Positions 45,725 through 56,523 of a DNA stretch of 64,000 nucleotides are shown piece after piece; the stretch's first letter is position 1, and the number at the start of each line of letters is the position of its first letter. A program made the position numbers and the translations under genes. Under the pieces are notes generated by a model that searched no databases, was not told where the DNA came from, and saw only the letters and a list, made by a program, of their open reading frames with translations. Location: NCBI GenBank assembly GCA_963575745.1, contig CAUYUJ010018715.1, positions 207,501 through 271,500 of the forward strand, in the 5' to 3' direction. Source of the DNA: Prorocentrum cordatum (Eukaryota > Sar > Dinophyceae > Prorocentrales > Prorocentraceae).

Positions 45725-46095
45725 TTCCAGCGAGGTCTCGTCTGGGTACGCGTGGCCCCCGACTCCGCTGGGCTCCCTGGGGCCCACGAAAGTGGCGGCA
45801 ATTGCAAGGTTCGCAGCCACACAGGGCGCAGCGAGGTCCCCAGTGGATGCGCGTGGCCCCCGACTCCGCTGAACCTCCCTGGAGCCCACAAGCGTGGAGA
45901 CCGTTGCGCAGTTCGCAGCCAACCAGGGAGGAGCCCACGACTGTGGCGGCGGTTGCGCAGTTCACAGCAACCCAAGGAGCAGCGGGGTCCTCTCTATAGG
46001 GCCCGCGTGGCCCCTTAATCCGCTGGGCCCCCCAGGAGCCCACGTCAGCGGCGACACGGTTCGCGCAGTTCGCAGCCACCCACAGGCAGCGCGGC
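45725..46095 (-). repeat. 102 bp satellite, array 1 right part
   Basis: It resumes as CCAGCGAGGTCTCGTCTGGG directly after the fold-back element, then continues with GGAGCCCAC and GTTCGCAGCCA units to about 46,090. Confidence 0.9.
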
Positions 46096-46167
46096 AGAGG
46101 CAGGAGCAAGGGGGGAGGAGGAAGACTGGATACCACAGTGCGCCACACAAGACGAGAACCCAACCAT

Positions 46168-46535
46168 AGAAGAAACAACTGCACAAACATAACCTTTTGG
46201 CGCTCCGGGCGGACTTCTTTGAAGGGGCACACAAACACACAAATAAATACACACAAATAAAAAGATGCCCCATATTTTCACATATTTTCATGGTTTTCGT
46301 CTTCCCCCCCACTTCCCATATTTTCCCATATTTTCTGGGGGATCGATGATTAAATGTGTCTGTGTGTTTCTTTTCCTCCTGATTCTTGGATCCGCGCCGG
46401 ACCCCCCTCCCAAGCGCGCGGAGCGCGCCAGGGGCGGCGCCGGAGGCGCAGGCGGGGGGACCCTGCGCAGATCCAAGAAACCCGCGCGGAGCGCCAACAG
46501 CTTATGGTCATTGAATGTCTTCTCTTCCGAAGGGG
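46168..46535. mobile_element. TIR family A, copy 4, split by a family B insertion
   Basis: The left arm ACCTTTTGGCGCTCCGGGCG then GACTTCTT stops at 46,212 and resumes near 46,382 with CTTGGATCCGCGCCGGACCC. The right arm in reverse complement is GCTGTTGGCGCTCCGCGCGG then GTTTCTTGGATC. The centre is GCGCGCGGAGCGCGCC. Confidence 0.87.
46214..46380. mobile_element. TIR family B, copy 3, nested in family A
   Basis: GGGGCACACAAACACACAAA, ATACACACAAATAAAAAG, CCCCATATTTTC, TTCCCCCCCCACTTCCCATA and GATCGATGATTAAATGTGTC. TTCTT occurs at both borders, consistent with a short target duplication. Confidence 0.83.
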
Positions 46536-46539
46536 AGGG

Positions 46540-47270
46540 CGAGGCCACCGCCACCCCATCTCGACCGACTCCGAGCGGGCTCCTCTGCCCCCGCCCCAGT
46601 CGTCGCCCTGCTTGCCGCCCTTGCCGCCCTTGGAGCCGCCGCCTCGGCCGGCCAGGTGGGCGGGGGGGGGGCGGGGAGGGGCGACGACGGGAGGCGAGCC
46701 GAGTGGCCCCCACCCAGAGCCCCCCCCCCCCCTCCGCTTTTGTGAACTCCCACCTTCGTCCGACCCGACTCCAGTTTCCCCCCCCCCCCCCCCCTGCCGC
46801 CTCCCGTCGTCGCCCCTCCCCGCCCTCCCCGGCTTGGGCCGCTCAGCTAGTGGCACGCGTGCCATGGACCTTGCACAAAAAGGAGGGGGGAAGGAGGCGG
46901 AGGATGTGGAGGAGGGGGGGAGAGGGGACGAGAAATCGGAGAAGGAGGGCTTAGAGAGGGCCACAAGAGGGGCTTCAGAGAGGCGAGCTTGAGGAAGCGC
47001 TAAGGGCCGTCCCCCACAAGATGGCCTTAAAGACCTGTAACATGCTCCCAAGAGACCTCCAACAGAAACCCAAGAAGCCTACAAAGGGTCTCAAAAGGCC
47101 CCTGGTAACCACAAAAGCAACTGAAAAGGCTTCCCTGAAGCCTCTAAGGTCAAAGGAGGGCCCCAAGAAATTCTGGAGCAGACCAACCTGCTGGAGGCTC
47201 GCGGTGCAAAATGCCACATGTTACGGCCTTGTACGGAGAACGCTTGTCTAGGGCACTCGTTTTGCGTACA
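46540..47270. other. gene-less stretch
   Basis: G-runs and C-runs at 46,660-46,785 resemble the G-rich repeat at 49.3-50.1 kb in inverted form. The remainder shows no exon. Confidence 0.4.
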
Positions 47271-47274
47271 GAGT

Positions 47275-49160
47275 CTGGCTGGTGGGTGGGTGGGATGCGA
47301 AGGGGGCACGGGCGGGGGGGTGGCATGCTGGCTGGTAGGTGGGAGGATGCGGAGGGCCTATAGTAAGGGATCGGGGCGGTGCGGAACCGTGCCGAAATTA
47401 AAAACGGCGGGGCGGAGGGGACACGCTGGCTGGTGGGCGGGTCGATGTGGAAGAGGCGCGCGGGATGGGAGAGGCGGCGCCGTGTCGAAACAAAAAGGGT
47501 CGGGGCGGAGGGGGCGCTCCGGCTGGCGGGTGTGGGGATACGGAGGGGGCGCGCGGGATGAGGGGGGCGGTGCCTTGCCGAAATAAAAAGGGTCGAACCG
47601 GAGGGGGCGCGCTGGCTGGTTGATGGATGGATGGAATGATGGAGGGGGCGATCGGAATGGAAGGGGCGGTGCCGTGCCGAAATGAAAAAGGTCGGGGCGG
47701 AGGAGGCGCGCTGGCTGGTGGGTGGGGCGATGCGGAGGGGGCGTGCGGGATGGGAGGGGGGGGCGGAGTCGTGCGAAATTCAAGGGTCGGGGCGGAGGGG
47801 CCACGCTGGCTGGCGTGTGGGGGGGTGGTGCGGAGGGGGCGCTCGGGATGGGGGAGGCGGTTCCGTGCCGCAAAAAAAAAGGTCGGGGCGGAGGGGGCGC
47901 GCTGGCTGGCTGGTGGGTGGGGTGATGCGAAGGGGGCGTGCGGGATGCGGGAGGGGGGGCGGTGCCGTGCCGAAATAACAGGGTCGGGGCGGAGGGGGCG
48001 CGCTGGCTGGTGGATGGGGTGATGGAGTTGGCGCTCGGGATAGGGGTGCGGTGCCGTGCCGAAATAAAGGGGTCGGGGCGGAGGGGGCGCGTTGGCTGGT
48101 GGGCAGGTGACGCATGCAGAGGGGGCGTTCGGGATGGCGGGGGCGGTGCCGTGCCGAAAGGTCGGAAATGAGGGGGCGCGCTGGCTGGTGGGTGGGGTGA
48201 TGCGGAGGGGGCGTGCGGGATGGGGAGGGGGGGGCGGCGCCGAGCCGAAATAAAAAGGTCGGGGCGGAGGTGGCGAGTTGGCTGGTGGGCGGGATGATGC
48301 GGAGGTGGCCCGCGGGATGTGTGTTGGGGGGGGGGAGGGGGGCGCTCCGGGGTGCCGTGCCGAAATAACGAGATCGCGGCGGAGGAGGCGCTCCGGCTGG
48401 TGGGTGGGGGGGTGCGGAGGGGGCGCGCGGGATGGCGGCGGAGGTGCCGTGCCAGAATAACAGGGTCGGGGCGGAGGGGGCGCGCTGGCTGGTGGGTGGG
48501 GTGATGCGGAGGGGGTGCGCGGGATTAGGGGGGTGGTGCCGTGCCGAAATAAAAGGGTCGAAACGGAGGGAGCGCGCTGGCTGGTGGATGGGTGGATGGA
48601 GTGATGGAAGGGGCGATCGGGATGGGAGGGGCGGTGCCGTGCCGCAATTCGCCGGCCCAACGGGCCAGAGGCGTGCTGAGATCTCCGGTAACTACTTAAC
48701 AATATTTCTAGTTCGCGCGCGCGGGGCGGTCCCTAGGGGGCCCTGGACGAGAAATACCCCGGCCGATCCCCGGCTGACCCCCGGGCGATCCCCATGGGGG
48801 CGGCTATCTTTCGCCACCCCTCACGAGGATCGTGGCCTCCAGGGGGGGGGGCTGCCACCGACTACCCCCCCTCCCGCCCCCCCCAAGAGCCCCCCAAGAG
48901 GCCCCATGGGGAGCCCTATACGCCGCCAAGGAGCCCCAAGACGCTCACAAGAAGCCCCCAAGAAGCCCCCAAGACGTCCCCAAGAGGCCCCAAATAGCGC
49001 TCCAAGGCCGGCGGAATGAGCGAAGTGATGAAATAAAAAGGTCGTGGCGGAAGAGGCGCACTGGCTGGTGGGCGGGGTGGGCGGGGTGATTCGGAGGTGG
49101 CGCTCGGGATGGGGGGTGCGGGGCCGGGCCGAAAAGGAGTGGTCGGAGCTCTAGACACCC
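47275..49160 (+). repeat. G-rich ~95 bp tandem array 2
   Basis: GTGCCGTGCCGAAATAAAAA or a variant recurs about fifteen times, mostly 90-105 bp apart, each followed by GGGTCGGGGCGGAGGGGGCG and CGCTGGCTGGTGGGTGG. It is related to array 1 by the CGAAATAAA-GGTCGGGGCGGAG core. The array ends at GTGGTCGGAGCTCTAGACA (49,139-49,157), the same boundary as array 1. Confidence 0.92.
48650..49015. other. non-repeat insert inside array 2
   Basis: The unit pattern breaks at CGCAATTCGCC and resumes at GATGAAATAAAAAGGTCG (49,027). The insert has an AT-rich AACAATATTTCTAG segment and a CCCCAAGAGCC-type minisatellite tail. Whether it is a mobile insertion cannot be told. Confidence 0.6.
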
Positions 49161-49289
49161 TGCGCAAGAGAATCATCCGAAACATCAGAAAAGTCGCCCC
49201 GTGTTTCTGAGGAATCAGAGGACACGCCCACCTTGAGCTTGGCCCCCCCTCCCCGCCCTGCCTCGTGTCAGCTCCCCCCCCGTCCCCTG

Positions 49290-50125
49290 GGTCCGCCGGC
49301 CCGTGGGGGAGGCGACTCGGCTGACGTCGGGGGGGAGGGGCCGGGCGGGAGAGGCGGCTCCTAAAAGCGGAGGGGGGGGCAAAGCCGCTCACGTCGGGGG
49401 GGAGGGGCGGGGAGGGGCGGCGACGGGAGGCGGCGGGGGGGAGAAGATCGGGTCGGACACAAGAGGGGGGGGGCTCAGAAAAGCGGGTAGAGGGCGACCC
49501 GGCTCGCAGAAGGGCGGGCTCGAGTCGGTGCGGCGGGGGGGGGGAGGGGCGACGAAGGGAGGCGGCAGGAAGAACATCGGGTCGGACACGAGGGGCCATG
49601 ATCAGAACAGAGGGGGGGCGACTCCGCCCACGCCGGGGAGGGGAGGAAAAGGAGGGGCGACGCCCGGGGTGGGGGGGAGGGCAGGGGGACGGACTGGCGG
49701 ATACGGACGAAAGGGAGGTGGGGAGAAACAAAGGGGGGGGGAGGCGAATCGGCTCACGTCCGGGGAGGGCGGGGAGGGGCACCGACGTGGGGCGGCAGGG
49801 GGGGGGAGGGAATCGGGCATGAGAAGAAGGGGGGGGGGGTAACAAGAGCGGAGGATCGAGGGGGCGGCGAGGCGGCTCGCGTCCCGGGGGGGGGGATGGC
49901 GCAGAGGAGCGACGACGGGAGTCGGCGGCAGGGGGGGAGGGGCCGTGGTCGGGCCGAAGAGGGGAGGTGGTGAAAATTGCGGGGGGGGGGGGGGGGGCGG
50001 CGAACCCGCTCGCTGCAGGGCGAGGGGGGGGAGGGCGAGGAGAAGCGACGCCGGGAGGCCAGACGAGATCGTGGTGTCGGAAAGAAGGCGGGCTGGTCAG
50101 GAGAAGAGCCTGGCGAAGCGGCTCA
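49290..50125 (+). repeat. G-rich 80-125 bp tandem repeat
   Basis: GGCGACTCGGCTGACGTCGG-type cores recur near 49,312, 49,387, 49,618, 49,745, 49,870, 49,999 and 50,112, separated by GGGG-rich sequence and GATCGGGTCGGACACAAGAG-type blocks. The C-rich complement makes long Pro/Arg/Ser frames. Confidence 0.82.
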
Positions 50126-51345
50126 CGCGGCCGTCTCTGCTGCCGCCTCCCAGCGCCAGAGGCGCCAACGTGTACAGGAGATCGCCCGGCGACGAGGCCG
50201 AAACCAGCTGCATGTGGCAGAATTCGCACCTCCCCCCTTTCCCAATCCGCCCCTTTCGCCCGACCGAGGGGAAGGAACAAGAGGAGGCAGGGAGGAGGAG
50301 ACCCGTGACTCGTTCGGGCCGGCTTCGCCCGACTTTGCGGACACCCAAGCAAAAACTGTATCTCTTGGCTGGCCGACTGCGAACTCCGTCAACTCCCGCC
50401 CGGCGGAACCGCCCACTTTTTTCTTTACCTCTGCAGGCGTTCCAACGAAAAGGGTGCGCCCAGTGCTCGACCCCTGGCAACGCGAGGCTCTCTGCTGGAC
50501 CGCCCCATGTGTGGACAGGGGGGGCGGAAGAGGCAGAACGAACAGGGAGGGGGGGGCATATACCATGGGATGTGTCGGCCCCTGTCCCAGACTTCGTGGG
50601 GTTCTCGAGTGGACCCCACACTTTGCAGCCCAATTCAGGGATATGCTGCGGAGGGCGCCCAACTCTTCCTCACGGGGTGAGTCCGAATGGCCCCCTCGGG
50701 GGTGTATCCCCGAGCTGATACCTCCTCTCCGGAGCGGCGTGCTTCTTCCTTCGAAGGCCGGGGGCCGCGGGGCGAACCCGAGAAAAAACCCTGCGAGGAG
50801 AGCGGGCGGGAGCGGCAGCGCAAGGAAGAGGAGGAGCACGGGAGGCGAGGCCGAACGAGTCAGCCGGGCCGAACAGAGCGCCGGCGGGCCCCACCGTCTC
50901 CGACGCCCTCCCCCCTCCGACTGCTGCAGCGGCTTCACCATCGGGGCCGGCGCGCGCTCCCGTCGGGTGAGCGGAACTGCGCTCGCGCGCGGCCCCGCCT
51001 CCGGCGACCTGGCGGCGGGGAGGCAGCCCTCCTACGGCGCTGCGGCGCGAGCTCCCCTTCTGCAGCCCGCCTTCCAGTGAGAGCGACGGCCACAGAGCAG
51101 GCGCCGCGCCGAGGCACCGCGCCGAGGCACCGCTGCCACAGCCGCGCGGGATCTGCGAGGCGCTTGTGCGACAACGGCCCGTCGCCCGCTGTCACGCGGT
51201 CCCGCAGTCCGCTCTCGAGACTCGGAGAACGACTGCTGCGCGGCACGCCCTCAGTGGGAACGCCACTTTGGCACGCGACGTCTGCACGGCGCTTGGGCCA
51301 TGAGCGACACTCTGCCCGCTCGCGCGCGGCCCGCTCCCAACGACT
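50126..51345. other. stretch without a supported gene
   Basis: A good-looking acceptor TTTACCTCTGCAG lies at about 50,423-50,435 on the plus strand and is followed by open sequence. No domain, donor or neighbouring exon supports a gene. Confidence 0.4.
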
Positions 51346-51349
51346 GGGC

Positions 51350-51670
51350 GGGCGAGGAGGAGGAGGAGGAGGAGGAGGAGGAGGAGGAGACGGAGGAGAG
51401 GGAGGTGGAGGAGAAGGAGGAAGAGGAGGAGGAGGAGGAGGAGGAGGAGGAGGAGGAGGAGGAGGAGGAGGAGGACAGGGAGGGGGGGAAAGGAGGACAG
51501 GATGAGGAGGAGTAGGAGTAGGAGTAGGAGTAGGAGGGGAGGAGGAGGAGGGATGAGGAGGAGGAGGAGGAGGAGGAGGAGGGAGGAGGAGGAGGAGGAG
51601 GAGGAAGAGGAGGAGGAGGAGGAGGAGGAGGAGGAGGAGGAGGAGGAGGATGAGGAGGAGGAGGAGGGAG
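51350..51670. repeat. GAG microsatellite
   Basis: GAG units with GTAGGA (51,511-51,535) and GGG interruptions. Confidence 0.95.
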
Positions 51671-53160
51671 GAACTACATTTGGCAGGCTCCTGGCGTCGA
51701 CTCCCCGGCGAGCGGCCAGCGTGCGCGGCCCCACGCGGGAGCCCGACTGCCACGATGCCATCGCCACGTGCCGAGGCGCGATCGACATTTCGCCCTTTCG
51801 CGCCGGTCCAACACCTGCCACGCATTCTGCAAGGACGACAACACAACGCCATCCTTGATTCGAATGGCATAAATCCTGCATTGTTGTCTGAGGCGTGAAG
51901 TGAAATGGACCAGATTCGACGGCTGCCAGCCAGCTAGCTGGCAGAGTGGGGGCATGCAGCAGCGAGTAGGGAAGGATAGGGAGTGGCGGCAGGGGGGATA
52001 CAAGGAGGAGGAGGGTTCGAGAGGACGGAGGAAAGGAAGGAAGGAAGAGGGAGGAGGGGAAGCACCAGGGGACGGGGAGTTAGACGACCACCACTGGCAG
52101 CACGAGCCGCGGCGCGGCCAGAGCTCTCCGAGCACGGTGGAGGCTCGAACAGCTGGCTCTGGGCCACCTTCCAAAGGACCAGCAAACAGAACACTCCGCG
52201 GGGCCCCGTGCTCCGCTCCGTGGTCCGTGCCGACTTCGGCGCAGCCTGCTGACACCACGGGGGTCGGCCGTCTCCGAGACGTCCTATCGTTCCACGTCGA
52301 CCGATTCTGGGTCGCCAGCGGCGCTCAACGTTGGACGCCGGCTGATGGGGACGCCGCCTGTCGACACGACGCGAACCTAACGTGTTCGAGAAAAGCTCCA
52401 GGTCCATGTCTGGAACAGTCGGGCTGTCTCAAGGTCCCTGCCCCGCCACTCGGGAGGGAGGGAGGGAGAGGGGGGGAAGCACTATGAGGGTAGTACGTGG
52501 AGTGACAGTGGAGCGAGGACGAACGAGGGAAAAAAGGGAGGAGGGCGGAACGCGAGGAGGGGGAAGGACGAGGCTGAGGACGAGGAGGGAGGAGGACGGA
52601 GGAGGGAGGGGGCAAGACGGCCGAACGCCGACAACCGTCCCCGAGGACGGCCCTAGAAAGTGCACGGCAGTGGCGCCAGAGTGCTGAAACAAAATTCCTT
52701 GAATCTAGAAGATCACGATAGGAGGTAGAGAGCAGGGTGGACGAGGAGGTCTTCGAACGAGCAGGGGGGTCACAACAACAAAAAAACAATACAGGCGGAA
52801 GAGGAGCAGGAGAAGAGAGGAAGGGGTAATATCCTCCTGCCTCGTTAGCGCCACTCCCCACAAGCAGGATGATGCGGCTGAGGAATATATTCCTCCTCCT
52901 CACTGCCTGCTCGTCTTCCTCCATCTTCCTCGTTGTCCCTCCTTCTCCTCCTGCCCCTACCTCCTCCTCTTCATCCTCTCTCCCACCCTGCTTCGTCCGC
53001 CCTCCCTTCCCCGTACAGGACAGGATAAGGCGGAGGACCGCAAGTCGAGCAATGAAACTCTTCACTGCACAGATGACGCATGCCACGTCCTCCCTCTCCT
53101 CCGACTCCTCGTCCCGCCTCCCCCTGGTCCCAATCCTGCTCACCCCTGTCCCGCAAATCC
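51671..53160. other. stretch without a supported gene
   Basis: Purine-rich GGAGGGAG blocks at 51,980-52,075 and 52,450-52,615. A 16 bp palindrome GAGGAATATATTCCTC lies at 52,881-52,896. A plus frame of 155 codons at 52,869 starts with a hydrophobic stretch but is Ser/Pro/Leu repeat thereafter. Confidence 0.4.
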
Positions 53161-53442
53161 TTAGGCCCCTCCTGCAGCTTTCAACGCAACCTGAAGTGCA
53201 TCAGGCTCGCCATTCTGAAGAATCAGCAGCCAGCTTAAAAGATCGCCCTTCTCTTCCCATCCCCTTGCCCTGTTCCTCCTCGCTCCTCCTGCGCGTGCGC
53301 CTCCTGACGCCATCGACCGCCCCCTCTGGTGGCTGAGGGCGCGACCCTTGCCGCCTCGCTTCTCGCCCCTGGGCGGGTCTGACTGGATCAGCTCGTCGAG
53401 AGACATGTTCAGCTTGTCGAGCTGCTCGGCACCGTCGCCGTC
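53161..53442 (-). CDS. possible exon of an ALYREF-like mRNA export adaptor
   Basis: The minus strand has a strong acceptor-like sequence, GCTCGCATTTCAG (ending at 53,443), then a frame beginning DGDGAEQLDKLNMSLDELIQ. That segment resembles the N-terminal UAP56-binding motif of ALY/REF proteins, which has the form LDMSLDDII. It is followed by a Gly/Arg/Lys-rich stretch (GEKRGGKGR, then Arg/Gly/Ala-rich), as in that family. The frame stays open to 53,161, but the true donor is unknown; a GC donor near 53,284 is possible. No RNA-recognition domain was found downstream on the minus strand. An ATG at 53,520 is in frame if the presumed intron is retained. This could be an isolated, degenerate or chance exon. 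Confidence 0.4.
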   Translation of the reverse strand, partial: DGDGAEQLDKLNMSLDELIQSDPPRGEKRGGKGRALSHQRGRSMASGGARAGGARRNRARGWEEKGDLLSWLLILQNGEPDALQVALKAAGGA

Positions 53443-54660
53443 CTGAAATGCGAGCAAGGTCGGGAGCGGCCAAGAGGGGGGTGTCCAAGGGGGGGGGGTG
53501 CAAATCAAGACCGGCGGCATGTGCGCGGCCCCGCGGGGGGGTCAGGGACGTAATGAAATGAGAAGAGGCGCCCTGAAATCTGGGGAAAAATCATGGCCCA
53601 CGCCATGATATCCACCCCCCCTAGTCATCACCCCCCTCTTTGCCGCCCCCGACAAGGGGGAAGGGCAGCTACCTGGCCCAGGCTAGGCTCGCCCTGCACC
53701 GTTGTGCTTGATGTTGTTGACATGTGCTGCCTGTGTCTTGTTTCGCTCTGGGGGGCTCTTGAAACTCGAAACCCATCAGTCAGCTTCGAGGCAACCATCC
53801 GCACGCGAGTCGCCTGCGAGGTCTGAGACCCACGCTGCCATCATCGGCACACACAGACCTGAAGCAACAAGAGGGCCGCAAAAATCTGCCAGAACTCTCA
53901 GGCGAGGCTGCCCCCGGAACCCCGTGGGACGAAGAAGGACATGCGGCTATTCCTGTGCACTCCCCTTGGCGGCACACGTCCGAAACGACCACGCAGCACA
54001 CACTCTTTCCGTCGGCGGCGAGGCATAGTGGCTGCACCAGCGATAGAGCTGAACGGGGGCACCGAGAAGAGAATTGGCCAGCGTGCGGGAGAGGGGACAG
54101 GACGGACAGGGCGGCCGCGGATGGGGGAGGAGCAGAGGAGGGAAGACCACGCAGCACACACACGCAAACACATACCCAAGGGCCTGTCGCTGTCGGCCTG
54201 GGCGGTATGGCCAGAGAGCGCTCACCACCGAGCATGCGCACTATTACTCGTGCTGTCGTGCAGGCGCGCCGCCCCCCTTGGGGGGGGGGGGGGGGGGCCT
54301 ACGCACACAGCGTGAGCGTGCCTTTGGGTGGTGCCGCGCTCGGCGCTACGGCTGTCGCGCCCCGCTCGGCCGCGCTCCGGGGAAGGCCACGGGCCGCCAG
54401 CGAGGCAAGGCGGGGCGGGGAGAGCACGGCAGAAGCCAGGGGCCCCCCTGGCCTCGCGAACGGCTCGCTGCCGGTCGAAGAGGAGGGGCGTCCAATGCCC
54501 CTCCAGAGTGCTGAAACAAAAGGAGCCCTGCAGAAACAGACGGGCGGGGGAGAGCCCCCTTCCCAGACATCCGACGCCTTGTGCTTCAAGATGCGGGGGC
54601 ACCAGAAGTCTGGACCCATGCCCGGGGACCACCTCTTCGGTCCCCGAGTCGTTTTCTCTC
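53443..54660. other. stretch without a supported gene
   Basis: A short hairpin ATCATGGC-CCAC-GCCATGAT lies at 53,590-53,609. GACCACGCAGCACACAC occurs at 53,979 and 54,147. A G-run lies at 54,280-54,297. No exon is supported. Confidence 0.45.
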
Positions 54661-54663
54661 ACC

Positions 54664-54768
54664 TCCCAGGGGCCTCACATCGACCCGCATGGGCAATGCA
54701 TCCGCGATGCAGATGCATCGTCGATACGGTGCGATCCTACGACCCCATCCGGGAGGCCTATAATTATG
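54664..54768. mobile_element. TIR family E, right-end fragment
   Basis: GCAATGCATCCGCGATGCAG, CGTCGATACGGTGCGATCCT and CGACCCCATCCGGGAGGCCT correspond to the right end of family E. No left arm is present. Confidence 0.65.
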
Positions 54769-55034
54769 CTGATCTCATCGTACTTACGGACCACATCCCA
54801 GAACTATCTTTGAACACCCAGCAAAGCCCCGAAACAGTGCCTGTCCGACACACACACACACACCAGCGAGCCATCGAACGAGTCCCGCCTCCCACGGCTC
54901 GGCGCGTGAAAAAACCCTCCCGTCTCGGCCACTCCTCTTGGTGCTCGAGATGCGTCGTGCTGGCGATCCAGGCCGAAGTCGGCTGGAGCACCATGAGCCT
55001 CAGACCGCTTCCCCCCTCGGCGCACCGCCCAGAA

Positions 55035-55585
55035 TCGGCGAGAAGGGGGAGGATGGGGAGGAGGAGGAGAAGGAGGAGGAGGAGGAGGAGGAGGAGGAGG
55101 AGGAGGGAGGAGGGGGAGGGGGGAGGGAGGAGGAGGAGGAGGAGGAGGAGGAGGTGAGGATGAGGATGGAGGATGAGGATGGAGGAGGAGGAGGAGGAGG
55201 AGGAGGAGGAGGAGGAGGAGGAGGAGGAGGAGGAGGAGCAGCACATGGCTCCCTCCCCCCGGCTCTGCTCGCCGCCGCGTGCGGGCGGGAGCGGCGAGGC
55301 ACGCTCCTCGGCCTCCCCCTCCTTCTCCTTCTCGCCGCTGGCGCCGTCGCCCTCGCCGCCCTTCTCCCCGCCGCCCTCGCGAGGGGGGGGCGACGACGAG
55401 GACGACGACGACACAGAGGACGGCGACAAGAGGATGGGGACGACGACGAGGACGACGACGAGAGGGCGGCAGTGACGACGAGGATGACGGCGAGAGGGAG
55501 GAGGAGGAAGAGGAGGAGATTGAGAAGGAGAAGGAGGAGGAGGAGGATGAGGAGAAGGCGGGGAGAGAAGCAGGATCGGTCTCGT
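55035..55585. repeat. GAG/GGA microsatellite, interrupted
   Basis: GAG runs at 55,060-55,155 and 55,185-55,240, then GACGAC/GAGGAC-rich sequence at 55,390-55,470 and GAG again at 55,495-55,560. Frames on both strands are repeat translations. Confidence 0.92.
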
Positions 55586-56520
55586 CGTCCTTCGTCGACC
55601 TCGCAGGACGCGGAGGATGGCGATAACGGCGAGAGGTAGGAGGAGCAGCGGGCGCAGGGTTGCCTTCGCCGTCCATCTCCTGACTGGCCTCGTGAGGAAG
55701 GAGACGACGACGGCGAGATGCAGGAAGAGGGGGGGGAAGGAGGAAAGCGACGAAATGCGCGGACAGACGAAGCGGGGGCATGACGAGGAGGTCGACCAAA
55801 GGCGAGGGAGGCGCAGGTAGATTGGACCCGGACCGCACAATCGCGGCAGAGGCCGCGCCCTACTGAGGCACCGATGCCACGGCGAACCCTGAGCTCCCGC
55901 TCCTGACGACCCCGCAACTCCTGCGGCTGTACGTCCGATGCCGCTGCCGCTCTTCCTCCGAGCTCCCCCTCCTCCTCCTCCTCCTCCATCTCCTTGCAAG
56001 GACCAGCCACCATCGAACCGAGAAACTGGCTCGGATCCAAGCGGCAGGATCGTGCCGTATGAAACACGTGGAAGAGACCGAACGAGATCGGCCGCGCCGG
56101 GATGCACAGCGACGCCACGCATGCATCGGGCCGCACCGGATCCGGATCGGCGGAACAACCGCCTCGGAACGAGCCGAGCAAGACACGACACCGAACCGGG
56201 TCGACCGCACCTCGGGTCGCGCCGGCGCCGCTGGGGCCGTGCGGAGGGGGGCGCCTCGCGGCCAGGCGTCGGCTCGAGGCCGCTCCCCTCTGGAGCCGCT
56301 GCTTCACCGAGACACCCCTGGTGCTCAGGGAGGGGCCCTGTGCCGTCGGGCACACGCCGGCATGGAGTGGGGATCCGTGGACCTTACGCCACGGCGATGT
56401 GCACAGACAACCACCGATGAACTTTGCGTGTGCCTTCAGGGAGGGCGGCGACGTACAAGGTCGCTGCTCTCCTTGGTGCTTTATGCACCGCCACTCCCCT
56501 GAGGCCCAGGAACCATCCAT
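55586..56520. other. stretch without a supported gene
   Basis: Several overlapping frames on both strands, none with a domain. A CTCCTC run lies at 55,968-55,990. Confidence 0.4.
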
Positions 56521-56523
56521 TGG

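Noticed and set aside
47398-50352. Minus-strand Pro/Arg/Ser-rich frames of 434 and 478 codons
   Set aside because: They are the C-rich complement of G-rich tandem arrays; the repeat unit explains both the length and the composition.
50423-50720. Candidate plus-strand exon after TTTACCTCTGCAG
   Set aside because: The acceptor is good, but two frames are open and neither has a domain, a donor or a neighbouring exon.
52869-53336. Plus-strand 155-codon frame with a hydrophobic start, possibly secreted
   Set aside because: It lies opposite the better-supported minus exon and is mostly Ser/Pro/Leu from CTC-rich DNA.
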